Of a stretch of 64,000 nt of DNA, positions 46,231 through 54,737 are shown piece by piece. Positions within the stretch are counted from its first letter, which is position 1, and each line of letters starts with the position of its first letter. The stretch is from Streptomyces sp. RKND-216 (GTDB taxonomy: Bacteria; Actinomycetota; Actinomycetes; Streptomycetales; Streptomycetaceae), in the NCBI RefSeq assembly GCF_004795255.1, contig NZ_SSBQ01000002.1, positions 3,057,501-3,121,500 on the forward strand, read 5' to 3'. The position numbers and the translations under genes are program-made. The notes under the pieces are model-generated. The model worked only from the letters and a program-made list of their open reading frames with translations, searched no databases and had not been told where the DNA came from.

Positions 46231-46833
46231 ATGGCTGTGATGCTCACGCAGTGGTCGCCGGTGCCCTGGTCGGGGGAAACGGTTCCCCGTCCTGTTCTTC
46301 CGCCCCCGGCGGGTGCCTCCGCACCCACGCCCATCTACGAGACGCTCGTACGCGAGTGGTCCCTGGCCGGTCGCACCGTGCCGGGTCAGGGAGGCCGTCA
46401 CGGCCGCACCGAGCCCGTGGAGACCGGCGGGCGGTGGTGGCGCACGGAGGAGGCGCAGCCGTCCTACGGGGGCCCTTCGCCGGTGGCGCCCGGTCCTGCC
46501 GCGTACGGCGGCGGGGTGTACGGCGGCAATGGGGGCGACCTGCACGGCGGCAACGGCGGTGACGTGTACGGCACTTCGGTCGAGCGGTACAGCTCCTCCG
46601 CGGAGCGGCACGCCACCGGTACGAAGGGATACGGCACCTCCGCCGCCCCCTACCGAAGCATCGCGCCCTATGTGGGCGTCTCCGGCTACGGGGACGGGGG
46701 CGACGACGCGGGCGGCCGTGCAGCGGAGGCGCGACCGGCGGAGGGTGCGGCCGGCGAGACCGAGGCGGCGGCCGCCGATCGGGCGGAGGCGGAGGAGCGT
46801 CCGCCCGCGTGGGAGCGCGTGGCGATTCTCTGA
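46231..46833 (+). CDS. Gly/Tyr-rich hypothetical protein
   Basis: 200 residues. No signal peptide. An N-terminal MAVMLTQWSPVPW and the segment TPIYETLVREWSLAGRTVPG resemble small Streptomyces proteins with a YxxLVxEWxxxGR motif. The middle is Gly/Tyr/Ser repeat-like (YGGNGGDLHGGNGGDVYG); the end is Ala/Glu-rich. G/C-ending codons are consistent through the frame. The start is uncertain (ATG 46231 or 46240, neither with a strong ribosome site). Function unknown. Confidence 0.5.
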   Translation: MAVMLTQWSPVPWSGETVPRPVLPPPAGASAPTPIYETLVREWSLAGRTVPGQGGRHGRTEPVETGGRWWRTEEAQPSYGGPSPVAPGPAAYGGGVYGGNGGDLHGGNGGDVYGTSVERYSSSAERHATGTKGYGTSAAPYRSIAPYVGVSGYGDGGDDAGGRAAEARPAEGAAGETEAAAADRAEAEERPPAWERVAIL

Positions 46834-47380
46834 TGCGTCCGGGCCGGTTCGGTGCCGTGGGGCGGTGGCTGGCATGGAGGCCCGGGTCGTGGACGGCAGG
46901 ATCGTGCGCCGCCCGCCCGGCGTCGGCCCGCGTGCTCAGGCGAGGGCGGCGGTCAGCAGGGTGAAGGTTCCATGATCTGACACGCCGTCCCGGCAGGCAC
47001 GCAGTCGGGGTCCTCGGACCCCGTCGCCTGCCCTGCGGCATCGCTGGTGGCGTGATCACCGGCAGGTGATGGATGCGCTCGGATGGAAGTCCCAGGCGCA
47101 CCGAAAGGCCGGTTCGCCGAGAGAGGTTGGGGTGGATGCGCCGACGGTCCGTTGGTGGAGGTTCGGTGCCGGTCGTCGTGATCGACTCGTGATCACCCAC
47201 GGAACCGGCGTGCTGACGGGGCGTGTTGGCGCGTCCGTATTGCTCATCGATGGGCGGGAAGTCCCTGCCAAAGCGTAGGCAAAATCAGCGACCCGGCTTG
47301 GTTTCCCCGCTGTGGGTCTATTAACGTTCGATAACGCAGCGCGGTCGTCACTGCCGTCACTCCAGGCGGCACCGTGCGCC
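46834..47380. other. Intergenic region before the c-di-AMP riboswitch
   Basis: About 550 bases with no convincing gene. A compound hairpin at 46992-47032 (outer GGCAGGC/GCCTGCC, inner GGGGTCC/GGACCCC) probably ends the upstream gene. The right end must hold the promoter of the riboswitch-peptidase transcript; TATTAACG and GATAACG around 47319-47334 are the most AT-rich part. Confidence 0.6.
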
Positions 47381-47541
47381 GTCGCCTAATCCCGCACGTG
47401 GGTCACGCGAGTCTCACCACTCGCGCCGGCACACCGAGGGAGCCGGGGAACCACCTTTCAGGGGTGAATCGGCGGTCCCGCCCAAGGACCGCTGTAGGAG
47501 ACCTTCCTGCTCCGAACCCGTCAGCTAACCCGGTAGGCGAG
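47381..47541 (+). promoter_or_regulatory. c-di-AMP (ydaO/yuaA) riboswitch
   Basis: The conserved order of ydaO elements is present: CGCCTAATCC at the 5' side, GGGAGCCGGGGAACC, TTCAGGGGTGAATC, GTAGGAGACCTTC, then CCGTCAGCTAACCCGGTAGG closing with CG. It lies immediately upstream of an M23 endopeptidase gene, the usual actinobacterial setting in which c-di-AMP binding lowers expression of cell-wall hydrolases. No hairpin that would sequester the ribosome site was mapped in detail. Confidence 0.93.
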
Positions 47542-47566
47542 AAGGAAGGAAAGGAGAGCGCCCCCA

Positions 47567-48694
47567 GTGGCGTCCACCAGGCATGCCCCCGAGGCCCGCG
47601 ACTTCTACGGAAGCGGACACCTCGGCGACACCGACCTCACCACCGAGTTCCCCCAGTTCGAGGAGTCCTTCGACGCCACCGGCGCCTACGCCGTGCCGAC
47701 CGTCTACGGGCCGGAGCAGGACGGGGCGTACGACGGGTGGAACCCGACCGCCGAATCGGTGCGCCCGGTGCGCGGCCGTCATCGCGTGGCGAAGCAGCGC
47801 GGCGGGATGGCTCGCAGCGGGGCGGTGCTCGGGGTCGGCATGATCGCGGCCGTCGGCGCGGGCGGAATGGCCACGGCCAAGGACAAGCCGGCCTCCGTCA
47901 CGATGGCCGACATGTCCTCCCTCGCCGGCACGGTGGCGGACGAACTGCCCAGCGAGATAGGTGACCTGGTCCCCGTCGTCGACGGCTCGGCGGACACCAC
48001 GACGGTCGCCGCTCAAGCGCCGCTCACCCAGGCCGGATTCAGCACCGAGACCGCTGCTCCGGAGGGGGACGCCGGGGAGTCCCTGCGGACCCGCATCCTG
48101 GCGCAGGCCGCCCAGCAGCAGTCGGCCGCCGACGCCACCGTCCGCGAGGACGCCGCCGACACCGCGCGCGCGGAGGCCGCCGAGGCCGCCGCGAAGAAGG
48201 CGGAGGCCGAGCGTGAGGCCGAGGCCGAGCGCAAGCGCGAAGCCGCCGAGGAGGCCCGCCGCAAGGCCGAGGCCGCACGGCTCGCCGAACTCGCCCGCAG
48301 CTACAGCGTGCCTCTCTCCTCGTACACGCTCAGTTCAAGCTACGGCGCCGGCGGCAGCATGTGGGAGAACGACCACACCGGCCAGGACTTCGCCGCGCAG
48401 ACCGGCACCCCGGTGATGGCCGTGCACAGCGGCACCGTGAAGGAGGCCGGCTGGGCCGGCTCGTACGGCTACCGCGTCGTACTCGAACTCGACGACGGCA
48501 CCGAGGTCTGGTACTGCCACCTGTCCTCGATGAACGTCTCCGCCGGGTCCGAGGTCAACACCAAGGACGTCATCGGCAACGTCGGCTCCACCGGCAACTC
48601 CACCGGACCGCACCTCCACCTGGAGGTCCGGCCGGGCGGCGGTTCGCCCGTCGACCCGCTGTCCTGGCTGCGTGGGAAGGGCCTGAACGTCTGA
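47567..48694 (+). CDS. M23 family peptidoglycan endopeptidase
   Basis: 375 residues. An ~80-residue cytoplasmic N-terminus ends KQRGG. A membrane helix (MARSGAVLGVGMIAAVGAGG) follows, then a coiled-coil (residues ~165-245, long Glu/Ala/Arg heptads such as KKAEAEREAEAERKREAAEE), then the LytM/M23 domain with zinc ligands in MWENDHTGQDFAAQTG and STGPHLHLEV and the WYCHLSS motif. It cuts peptide cross-links in peptidoglycan. GTG at 47567 follows GGAAAGGAG. Control by the c-di-AMP riboswitch upstream ties hydrolysis to osmotic and growth state. Confidence 0.94.
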   Translation: MASTRHAPEARDFYGSGHLGDTDLTTEFPQFEESFDATGAYAVPTVYGPEQDGAYDGWNPTAESVRPVRGRHRVAKQRGGMARSGAVLGVGMIAAVGAGGMATAKDKPASVTMADMSSLAGTVADELPSEIGDLVPVVDGSADTTTVAAQAPLTQAGFSTETAAPEGDAGESLRTRILAQAAQQQSAADATVREDAADTARAEAAEAAAKKAEAEREAEAERKREAAEEARRKAEAARLAELARSYSVPLSSYTLSSSYGAGGSMWENDHTGQDFAAQTGTPVMAVHSGTVKEAGWAGSYGYRVVLELDDGTEVWYCHLSSMNVSAGSEVNTKDVIGNVGSTGNSTGPHLHLEVRPGGGSPVDPLSWLRGKGLNV

Positions 48695-48911
48695 CACCTT
48701 CCGCCCCGGGATTCCCTTCCACGTCCCTGAAGCAGGGACGGTGCCGCCGCCTCGTGCCCGTCGAGGCCTGTGACACCTCCTCCCCCCCACCGCAGTACTC
48801 GGCGACAAGGAGGGGCGAGGCGGCGGCGACCGGGAACCGGGGCGGGCGGCCACCGAGACTCCGGCGGTCCTGGCGGACCACCCCCCGACGCCAGGGCCGC
48901 CGGACCCTTTT

Positions 48912-50105
48912 CTAGCGCCGGCTCAGCAGGGCTTCCAGGAGGTCGGCGGCCCGTGTGGTGCCGCCCTCCGCGCGGGCGTCCTCGCGCAGCCGGGCGGACC
49001 GCCGGGCCACCTCGGGGTCGGAGGTGAGGGCGGTCAGCGCCGCGCGCAGCGACGCGGCGTTCGCGTCCGCGGTGTCGAGGCGGCGGGCCACGCCCAGTTC
49101 GACGAGGCGGTCCGCGTTCTGGAACTGCTCCGCGCCCTGCGGCACCGCGATCATCGGCACGCCCGTGAAGAGCCCTTCGCTGCTGCCGCCCATCCCGGCG
49201 TGCGTGACGAACGCGTCCGCCTGCCCCAGAATCGCCAACTGCGGTACCCAGGAGTGCACTTCGACGTTCGCCGGGATCTCGCCCAACTCGGACGGGTCGA
49301 CGTAGCGGCCGATCTGCAGCACCACGTGCCAGCCGGGAAGGCCGCCGAAGGCGGCCAGGCACTGCCGGTAGAACTCCGGCTGCCGGGTGTACGCCGAACC
49401 GAGCGACACGAGCAGCACGTTCTCGGCCCCGGCCGGACGGGTCCACGCACCCTGGTCGGCGCGGTCCCCGAAGCAGGGCCCGACGAAACTCACCACATCG
49501 GGGTCCACGAGGTCGGCGTGCGGCTGCATCGCCCGGGGGATCATGGCCAGCGCGCGGTCGGGCAGCCCGACGAAGGACGGGCCGTCCGTCGTGGTCGCGC
49601 CGGATGCCTCGGCCCAGGCGGAGACGCGGTCGAAGTACTCCTGCGCGCCGGGCAGTTGCAGCATCTGCTTCAGGATGGCCTGTTCCTCGTCGTGCCAGGC
49701 CACATACGTCGGCGAGAGCTGCACCGCGGGGCGGCCCTGCCGCTCGGCGAGGGCGCGGACGGCGTAGCCGCCGATGTCGTAGAGGTAGAGGTCGGCGGGA
49801 TCGTCCTCGTACACCGCCTCGATCTGCGGGAGCACGTGCATCGCGTCGTCCAGGAAGACGCTCATCGCGCCGACCGGGTCCTCCGGCCAGTCGTTGTCCG
49901 TCACCGGGAGCGTCGAGTCGAACGGCACGAACGTGGCACCGGTGCCGGTGACGAGGTCCGCGACGGCGTGCCCGTTGGCGTAGGTCACGCGGTGGCCGCG
50001 CGCCACCAGTTCGCGGATGATCTCCAGGCTCGGCAGCACGTGGCTGACGGCGGGCACACCGACCATGGCGATGTGGGCGCGCGGATGGGAGCGGGGCAGG
50101 TTCAT
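48912..50105 (-). CDS. Macrolide-type glycosyltransferase (OleD/OleI/Mgt family, GT1)
   Basis: 397 residues. The N-terminal acceptor domain opens AHIAMVGVPAVSHVLPSLEI, with the catalytic His22 (HxxP) and partner Asp110 (DLYLYDIGGY) in the positions of OleD. The C-terminal donor site has VEVHSWVPQLAILGQADAFV and THAGMGGSSEGLFTGVPM. In OleD the N-terminal signature reads AAHGHVNPS; here it is PAVSHVLPS, so an acceptor-loop change is present while the base is kept. Enzymes of this family glucosylate macrolide 2'-OH with UDP-glucose and inactivate the drug. The gene is preceded by a short leader ORF and a ~90-base gap. ATG at 50105 has GAGGAGAC upstream. Confidence 0.93.
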   Translation of the reverse strand: MNLPRSHPRAHIAMVGVPAVSHVLPSLEIIRELVARGHRVTYANGHAVADLVTGTGATFVPFDSTLPVTDNDWPEDPVGAMSVFLDDAMHVLPQIEAVYEDDPADLYLYDIGGYAVRALAERQGRPAVQLSPTYVAWHDEEQAILKQMLQLPGAQEYFDRVSAWAEASGATTTDGPSFVGLPDRALAMIPRAMQPHADLVDPDVVSFVGPCFGDRADQGAWTRPAGAENVLLVSLGSAYTRQPEFYRQCLAAFGGLPGWHVVLQIGRYVDPSELGEIPANVEVHSWVPQLAILGQADAFVTHAGMGGSSEGLFTGVPMIAVPQGAEQFQNADRLVELGVARRLDTADANAASLRAALTALTSDPEVARRSARLREDARAEGGTTRAADLLEALLSRR

Positions 50106-50198
50106 GAGTCTCCTCGATGATCTACGGGCGTGACGGCATCGGCCCGTGGCAAAGGCCCGGGCACGGGTGACGCTGGCGGCGCGCTGCGCCGCGCTGAC

Positions 50199-50228
50199 TC
50201 ACTCGTAGATCTGCTGGAAGGAGTACAT
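50199..50228 (-). CDS. Candidate leader peptide (9 aa) of the macrolide glycosyltransferase gene
   Basis: ATG at 50228 reads MYSFQQIYE then TGA. It sits 93 bases upstream of the glycosyltransferase ATG on the same strand. A GC hairpin follows the stop (GCGGCGC-AGC-GCGCCGC). Its codons 2-4 contain ACTCCTT, which is complementary to the GAGGAG ribosome site of the glycosyltransferase. A -10-like TAACCT lies 10 bases before the ATG, so translation may be leaderless or near-leaderless. The layout is like drug-induced stalling leaders of macrolide-resistance genes; nothing here shows that stalling occurs. Confidence 0.4.
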   Translation of the reverse strand: MYSFQQIYE

Positions 50229-50285
50229 GCCGGCGAGGTTAGCCCGTGGCGCTCCGTGCTTCCACCGGGTTTCCGCCGGGCGGGG

Positions 50286-50723
50286 TCAGCGGCGGGGCTG
50301 ACCGTAGGCGTGGCGGACGTGGAGGCGGACGACGAGGCGGCGGTCCGTGACCATCGAGCGGCGGTACTGGTTCCAGTCGCCGTGTTCGCCGGAGATCGCG
50401 CGGTAGACGTCGACCAGTTCCTCCACCGTCGCGTCGTACGGGTCCGCCGCGACGGCGGTCAGCTCCGCGTCGCCCTCGGCGACCGTCCAGGACCAGCCGT
50501 CGGCCGTCGTGACGTGGTAGCTCGCGCGCGGATCGCGAGCGAGGTTGCGGGTCTTGGCACGGTCCGCGGTGACCGACACCCGGACGATCCGCTGCTCCGG
50601 GTCGTACGCGTGCAGCACGTTGGACAGTTGCGGTCGGCCGTCCCGCTTCAGCGTCACCAGAACGCCCCGGTTCTGGTCCGTCAGCAGCGACAGCAGCGCC
50701 TCCTGCGGCACCTTCTCGTCCAT
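50286..50723 (-). CDS. PPOX class F420-dependent oxidoreductase
   Basis: 145 residues. VPQEALLSLLTDQNRGVLVT is followed by GRPQLSNVLHAYDPEQRIV, RNLARDPRASYHVTTADGWS and a C-terminal MVTDRRLVVRLHVRHAYGQP, the split-barrel TIGR03618-type fold. It is an F420H2-dependent reductase, or an FMN enzyme if F420 is not used. ATG at 50723 has GGAGG upstream and is the natural family start; the frame stays open upstream without family sequence. Confidence 0.88.
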   Translation of the reverse strand: MDEKVPQEALLSLLTDQNRGVLVTLKRDGRPQLSNVLHAYDPEQRIVRVSVTADRAKTRNLARDPRASYHVTTADGWSWTVAEGDAELTAVAADPYDATVEELVDVYRAISGEHGDWNQYRRSMVTDRRLVVRLHVRHAYGQPRR

Positions 50724-50818
50724 GTCTCGCTCCTCCGCGCGTCGGGGAAGGGGCGGCGGCGCCCCCGGCACGCCCCTTCCCCCGGTCCTCGCAGGCCAAG
50801 CCCGCTGCGGGAGACGGA

Positions 50819-51766
50819 TCAGCGCCGGGCGTCCCAGCGGCCGGGGTCGTCCTCCAGCGAGGCTCGCGCCCACCGCCCGTGCTCGGCGGCCGCCGCGTAG
50901 GTGTCCTGAAGGAAGGCCATGAGCGCGCCGTCCGGGTCCGGGGACGTCCGCACCGCCTCGTAGGGGAGCAGGAACTGCCCGTTCTGCGCGCTGTAGTACG
51001 CCTCGTCCGGCCGTACCGGGTGGTCCGCGAAGCCGTCCGGTTCGGGGTAGGCGTACGCGTAGAACGCGCCCTCCTCGCCGCCGCCCGGCCAGAAGCCGCA
51101 GCTGCTCAGTTCGCGGGAGTAGCCCTCGACCATCACCCAGTCACCGCAGTTGGGCGCGCCGCCGGGGTGCGGTGGTGCGGGGCGTCCGGAGAAGCGGGTG
51201 CAGGCCAGGTCCATCGCGCCCCAGAAGAAGTGCACGGGGCTGACCTTGCCGACGAAGTGCGAGCGGAACTCGCCCATCACCCGCTGCGCCTGGAGGAGTT
51301 GGCGCCAGAACAGCTGCGCGGCGCCGGGGTCGTAGGAGGCGTGCCGGTCGTCCTCGGCGAACGGGATGGCCGGCTCGACCTCGTTCGGGTGGCCCTGGAT
51401 GGGGGCCTCGACGCCCAGTTCGTCCAGTGCGCGCATCGTCTCGGTGTGGAAGCGGGCCACCGACATGGGCTCCAGCGGTACGTGGCGCGTGCCGCTGGAG
51501 TCGCGGCGCAGCACCAGCCGGTGGTCGACGAAGTCGAACTCCACGTCGAAGGCCCCGTCGCGGTACGGCACGGCGGAGGTGGTCAGTCCGCGCGCGCTGA
51601 CGTACAGGGTGACCTGCCACCAGTGGTTGACCAGCGGCGCGTGGGCCAGGCGCACCTTGCCCACGATCTGCGTCCACATGTGCAGGGTGTCGCGGGTGTC
51701 GGCCCAGTCGTCCACCCGCAGCCGCGGCCATGCCGCGGTCGCCCGTGCTGCTGTCCGGTCCGTCAC
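50819..51766 (-). CDS. DUF5996 family protein
   Basis: 315 residues. TAAWPRLRVDDWADTRDTLH, MWTQIVGKVRLAHAPLVNHW, and HFFWGAMDLACTRFSGRPAP are patterns of this family, which is common in actinobacteria. Several His, Trp and Tyr residues lie on predicted strands; no catalytic role is known. No signal peptide. GTG at 51766 follows GGGAGG; the frame upstream is non-coding. Confidence 0.82.
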   Translation of the reverse strand: MTDRTAARATAAWPRLRVDDWADTRDTLHMWTQIVGKVRLAHAPLVNHWWQVTLYVSARGLTTSAVPYRDGAFDVEFDFVDHRLVLRRDSSGTRHVPLEPMSVARFHTETMRALDELGVEAPIQGHPNEVEPAIPFAEDDRHASYDPGAAQLFWRQLLQAQRVMGEFRSHFVGKVSPVHFFWGAMDLACTRFSGRPAPPHPGGAPNCGDWVMVEGYSRELSSCGFWPGGGEEGAFYAYAYPEPDGFADHPVRPDEAYYSAQNGQFLLPYEAVRTSPDPDGALMAFLQDTYAAAAEHGRWARASLEDDPGRWDARR

Positions 51767-51946
51767 GGCCGTGCCTCCCGGGTCGGCGTCGCCGGTCTCC
51801 CCTCGCAGGGTCGCCTGCGGTGCCCGGCCCGGCAAGTCAGGAGTTCCCGGCCTGCTGCGGCTCCTCCGCCTCCTCGGGCTGCGGCGCGGCGAGGTCCGTG
51901 CGGTGGAGTCGTGTCCGGCACCGGCCGGTGGCCGGTGCCGGACGGA

Positions 51947-52348
51947 TCACTCGCGGGCGCCGCCGCCGGTCATGGCTTCGGCGAGGCGCAGGTGCCGGAT
52001 GGCCTCGACCGGGCGGTTCTGGCGTTCGAGGGTGCGGCCGAGCACCAGGTGCGCGTACGCCTCCGCCGGGTCCTGTTCCAGCACGGCGCGGAGTTCGGCC
52101 TCGGCGCGTCCGAGCTGCGCGGAGTGGTAGTACGCGCGGGCCAGGAGGAGCCGAGTGCCGAGCTTCCGCGGTTCCGCGTCGACGAGCGGCCGCAGGATGC
52201 GGGCCGCACCGGCGTAGTCGCGGGCCTCGTAGAACAGCACGGCGCGCTCGTACTCCTGCATCGGCGTCGGCGTCGGCGTCCCGCCCGGGGGCGCGGGCGT
52301 GCTCCGGCTCGTCGGGCTGTCGGGGGTTGCGGGCGTCTCGGGTGTCAT
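51947..52348 (-). CDS. Small TPR protein coupled to pirin
   Basis: 133 residues. A Pro/Thr-rich N-terminus of ~30 residues is followed by two to three tetratricopeptide repeats: ERAVLFYEARDYAGAARILR, GTRLLLARAYYHSAQLGRAE and AEAYAHLVLGRTLERQNRPV. ATG at 52348 overlaps the pirin stop (ATGA), so both are translated together. TPR proteins act as scaffolds; the pirin is the obvious candidate partner. Confidence 0.9.
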   Translation of the reverse strand: MTPETPATPDSPTSRSTPAPPGGTPTPTPMQEYERAVLFYEARDYAGAARILRPLVDAEPRKLGTRLLLARAYYHSAQLGRAEAELRAVLEQDPAEAYAHLVLGRTLERQNRPVEAIRHLRLAEAMTGGGARE

Positions 52349-53388
52349 CGGCGGTCGCCCTCCGTCCTGGGGTCGGGGGAGCCGCCCCGAAGCTCCGCCG
52401 TGCCGGTGTCGGCGGTGGTGCGGTGCGGCAGCTCCTGTGGAGAGGTGGTGCCCAGCCGTCCGGTCTGGAAGTCCTCGAAGGCCTGGACGATCTCGGCCCG
52501 GGTGTTCATGACGAACGGTCCGTAGCGGGCCACCGGCTCGCGGATCGGCAGGCCGCCGAGCAGCAGGATCTCCCAGCCGGTGCGGCTGCCGTTGTAGTCC
52601 TGGCCGGGCGCCGCCTCGAGGGTGAGTGCGGAGCCGGGCCCGAAGACCGCGAGCTGCCCCTCCTCCAGCGGGCGCCGTTCCGAACCGACCGTGCCGCGCC
52701 CGGCCAGGACGTACGCCATGGCGTTGAAGTCGTCGGGCCAGGGCAGCGCGAGCTGCGCGCCGGGGCTGACGGTGGCGTGCACGTAGGTGATGGGTGTCCG
52801 GGTCACGCCCGGTCCGCGGTGTCCGCCCAGGTCGCCGGCGATGACGCGGAGCAGCGCCCCGCCGTCGTCGCTGGAGAGCAGCACGGTCTCGGCGGCCTTG
52901 ATGTCCTGGTAGCTGGGGTCCGTCCACTTCAGCGACTTGGGCAGGTTGACCCAGAGCTGGACGCCGTGGAAGAGGCCGCCGGTGGCGACGAAGTCCTGCG
53001 GCGGCAGCTCGGAGTGCAGCACTCCGGCGCCGGCGGTCATCCACTGGGTGGCGCCCTCGGTGATGAGGCCGCCTCCGCCGGTGGAGTCCTGGTGCTCGAA
53101 GGCGCCGTCCATCATGTAGGTGACGGTCTCGAAGCCGCGATGCGGATGCCAGGGTGCGCCCTTGGCCTCGCCGGGGCCGTATTCGACGGCGCCGAGGTGG
53201 TCCAGGAGCAGGAACGGGTCGGCGAGCGAGAGGTCGATCCCGGGGAAGGGGCGGCGGACCTCGAAGCCCTCGCCCTCCTTGTGCCGTCGCGCGGTGACGG
53301 TCTTCGCCACCGGACGCCAGGCGGTGCCGGCCCCGGAGGGGCGGGCGACGCGGGGCAGGGCCAGGGTGTCGGCGGTCACGGCGGGCAT
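52345..53388 (-). CDS. Pirin family bicupin
   Basis: 347 residues. The metal site of the N-terminal cupin is clear: WHPHRGFETVTYMMDG (two His), then GVLHSE. The second cupin carries YVLAGRGTVGSERRPLEEGQ and GPFVMNTRAEIVQAFEDFQ. Pirins bind Fe or Ni and can act as quercetinases or as transcription or metabolic modulators. ATG at 53388 has GGGAGC upstream. Confidence 0.95.
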   Translation of the reverse strand: MPAVTADTLALPRVARPSGAGTAWRPVAKTVTARRHKEGEGFEVRRPFPGIDLSLADPFLLLDHLGAVEYGPGEAKGAPWHPHRGFETVTYMMDGAFEHQDSTGGGGLITEGATQWMTAGAGVLHSELPPQDFVATGGLFHGVQLWVNLPKSLKWTDPSYQDIKAAETVLLSSDDGGALLRVIAGDLGGHRGPGVTRTPITYVHATVSPGAQLALPWPDDFNAMAYVLAGRGTVGSERRPLEEGQLAVFGPGSALTLEAAPGQDYNGSRTGWEILLLGGLPIREPVARYGPFVMNTRAEIVQAFEDFQTGRLGTTSPQELPHRTTADTGTAELRGGSPDPRTEGDRR

Positions 53389-53603
53389 GGTTGCTCCCTT
53401 CCACGGACTCCGGGTGCCCCCGGAGCGACGTCCCTCCCGGCAACCTGGTTGAAAGTCGAACTATTCCTGGGGTCGAATCCCGCAACCATCCGTGTGCACC
53501 TTGTCGCAGACCGCAACCACGGCCGGGGTCGGCGCGTTGAGCATGGGGACCGGCGTCGCCGCCGGTCCGCGAACCGTACGCACGTACGCGCCTGGAGCAC
53601 CGC

Positions 53604-54062
53604 ATGCACGTCCACCGCGCCCGCCGTCCCCGCCGCAGGGCAGCCGCCGCCCACGTCCTCGCCGCTCTCGCCGTCGTCACGGCGGCGCCGATCCTCGCCC
53701 CGGCGCCAGCCGGGGCCGTACTGCCGCCGGTCAGCGACCACCTCTTGCTCACCGTCTCCGACTCCGGCCACCCGGCGCGCGACGGCCGGTTCGAGCTGTT
53801 CTGCCACCCCGCGGGCGGTGACCACCCGCGCGCGGAGGCGGCCTGCGCGCGGCTGGACGAGCTGACGGTGTGGGGCAGCGACCCGTTCGCCCCCGCTCCG
53901 GAGGGGACCCTGTGCACCAGCCTCTACGGCGGCCCGGCGACCGCGCACGTCGAGGGCATGTGGGCCGGGCGCCCGGTGAACGCGGACTTCGGTCGCGCCA
54001 CCGGCTGCGAGACCGCCCGCTGGGACGACCTCGTGCCTTTCCTCCCCCGCACCCGCCTCTGA
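53604..54062 (+). CDS. Subtilisin inhibitor-like (SSI family) secreted protein
   Basis: 152 residues. Signal peptide to about PAPAGA. The mature part has the SSI pattern with four cysteines in place: ELFCHPAGGDHPRAEAACAR, CTSLYGGPATAHVEGMWAGR and ATGCETARWDDL. SSI family members inhibit extracellular subtilisin-like proteases through a reactive loop after the third Cys. There SSI reads CPMVY and this protein reads CTSLY, giving Ser at the P1 place instead of the common Met or Lys. That may change or abolish target preference. ATG at 53604 has GGAG six bases upstream. Confidence 0.88.
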   Translation: MHVHRARRPRRRAAAAHVLAALAVVTAAPILAPAPAGAVLPPVSDHLLLTVSDSGHPARDGRFELFCHPAGGDHPRAEAACARLDELTVWGSDPFAPAPEGTLCTSLYGGPATAHVEGMWAGRPVNADFGRATGCETARWDDLVPFLPRTRL

Positions 54063-54737
54063 GGCGTCGCCGGGCCCGGCGCCCGAAAACCCCTCGCGGA
54101 CCGTGCCGCCCGCGCGGCACCCTCCGTACGTATGGGGAGCCGAAGTACCGCATCCGCGGCGCGCGACGACACGACCGTCACCGCCTACCAGGCGTGCGCG
54201 CCACAGCTGGGCCTGCCCGCGGCGCGGGACGGGCGCTTCCGGCTGCCTGGCGCGAGGCGCCGAAGGTCGCTCCGACGCGGGTGACGGGGGCACCTCCCAT
54301 GGCCGGAGGCCTATGGGGGAGGGTTCCCGGACGCGGCCTGCACCCGCGGCCGTTGGCGCACCGTTCGCTGCGGCTCGGCCCGTCCGGGGAGGCCGTCCGC
54401 CGCTACGCCGACGCGTGGATCACCGGCATCTGTGACGTCAGGCACGAGACGTGTGGGGTGGGTGGGGCTGGCAGGGCGCCGGGGACGCGAGGGACGTTCG
54501 ACGTTCGACCAAACCGGTCCGCCGAGGCAGCCTCTTTGGCGAACGCCTAACCGGAGGACCGCACTTGTGTGCGTCGATCACTCTCCGATGTGATGTGGTA
54601 GCTCACGGTTCTGTGCACGCTCCGGTCGCGGACGCGCCCCGGGCTCCGCCGCCGACCACGGCGGGCCCCCGCGACCGGCAGCCGTGCCGACCTCCGGGCC
54701 GGACAGGCCCAGCCCCCGCCATCGACCGAGGAGAGTC
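54063..54737. other. Intergenic region with possible gene debris, 675 bases
   Basis: Several short frames show brief coding bias (for example AVRRYADAWITGICDVRHET near 54390-54450), but none has a start and continuity, and no family is recognisable. There is a hairpin CTCCCAT...ATGGGGGAG near 54293-54320. The right end should hold the promoter of the ATP-grasp operon. Confidence 0.4.

Noticed and set aside
47066..47278. 70-codon plus-strand frame before the riboswitch
   Set aside because: No ribosome site, weak codon bias and no similarity to known small proteins; it lies in the promoter region.
54103..54550. Overlapping short frames between the inhibitor gene and the ATP-grasp gene
   Set aside because: Coding bias is patchy and switches frame without a recognisable family; reported only as possible debris.
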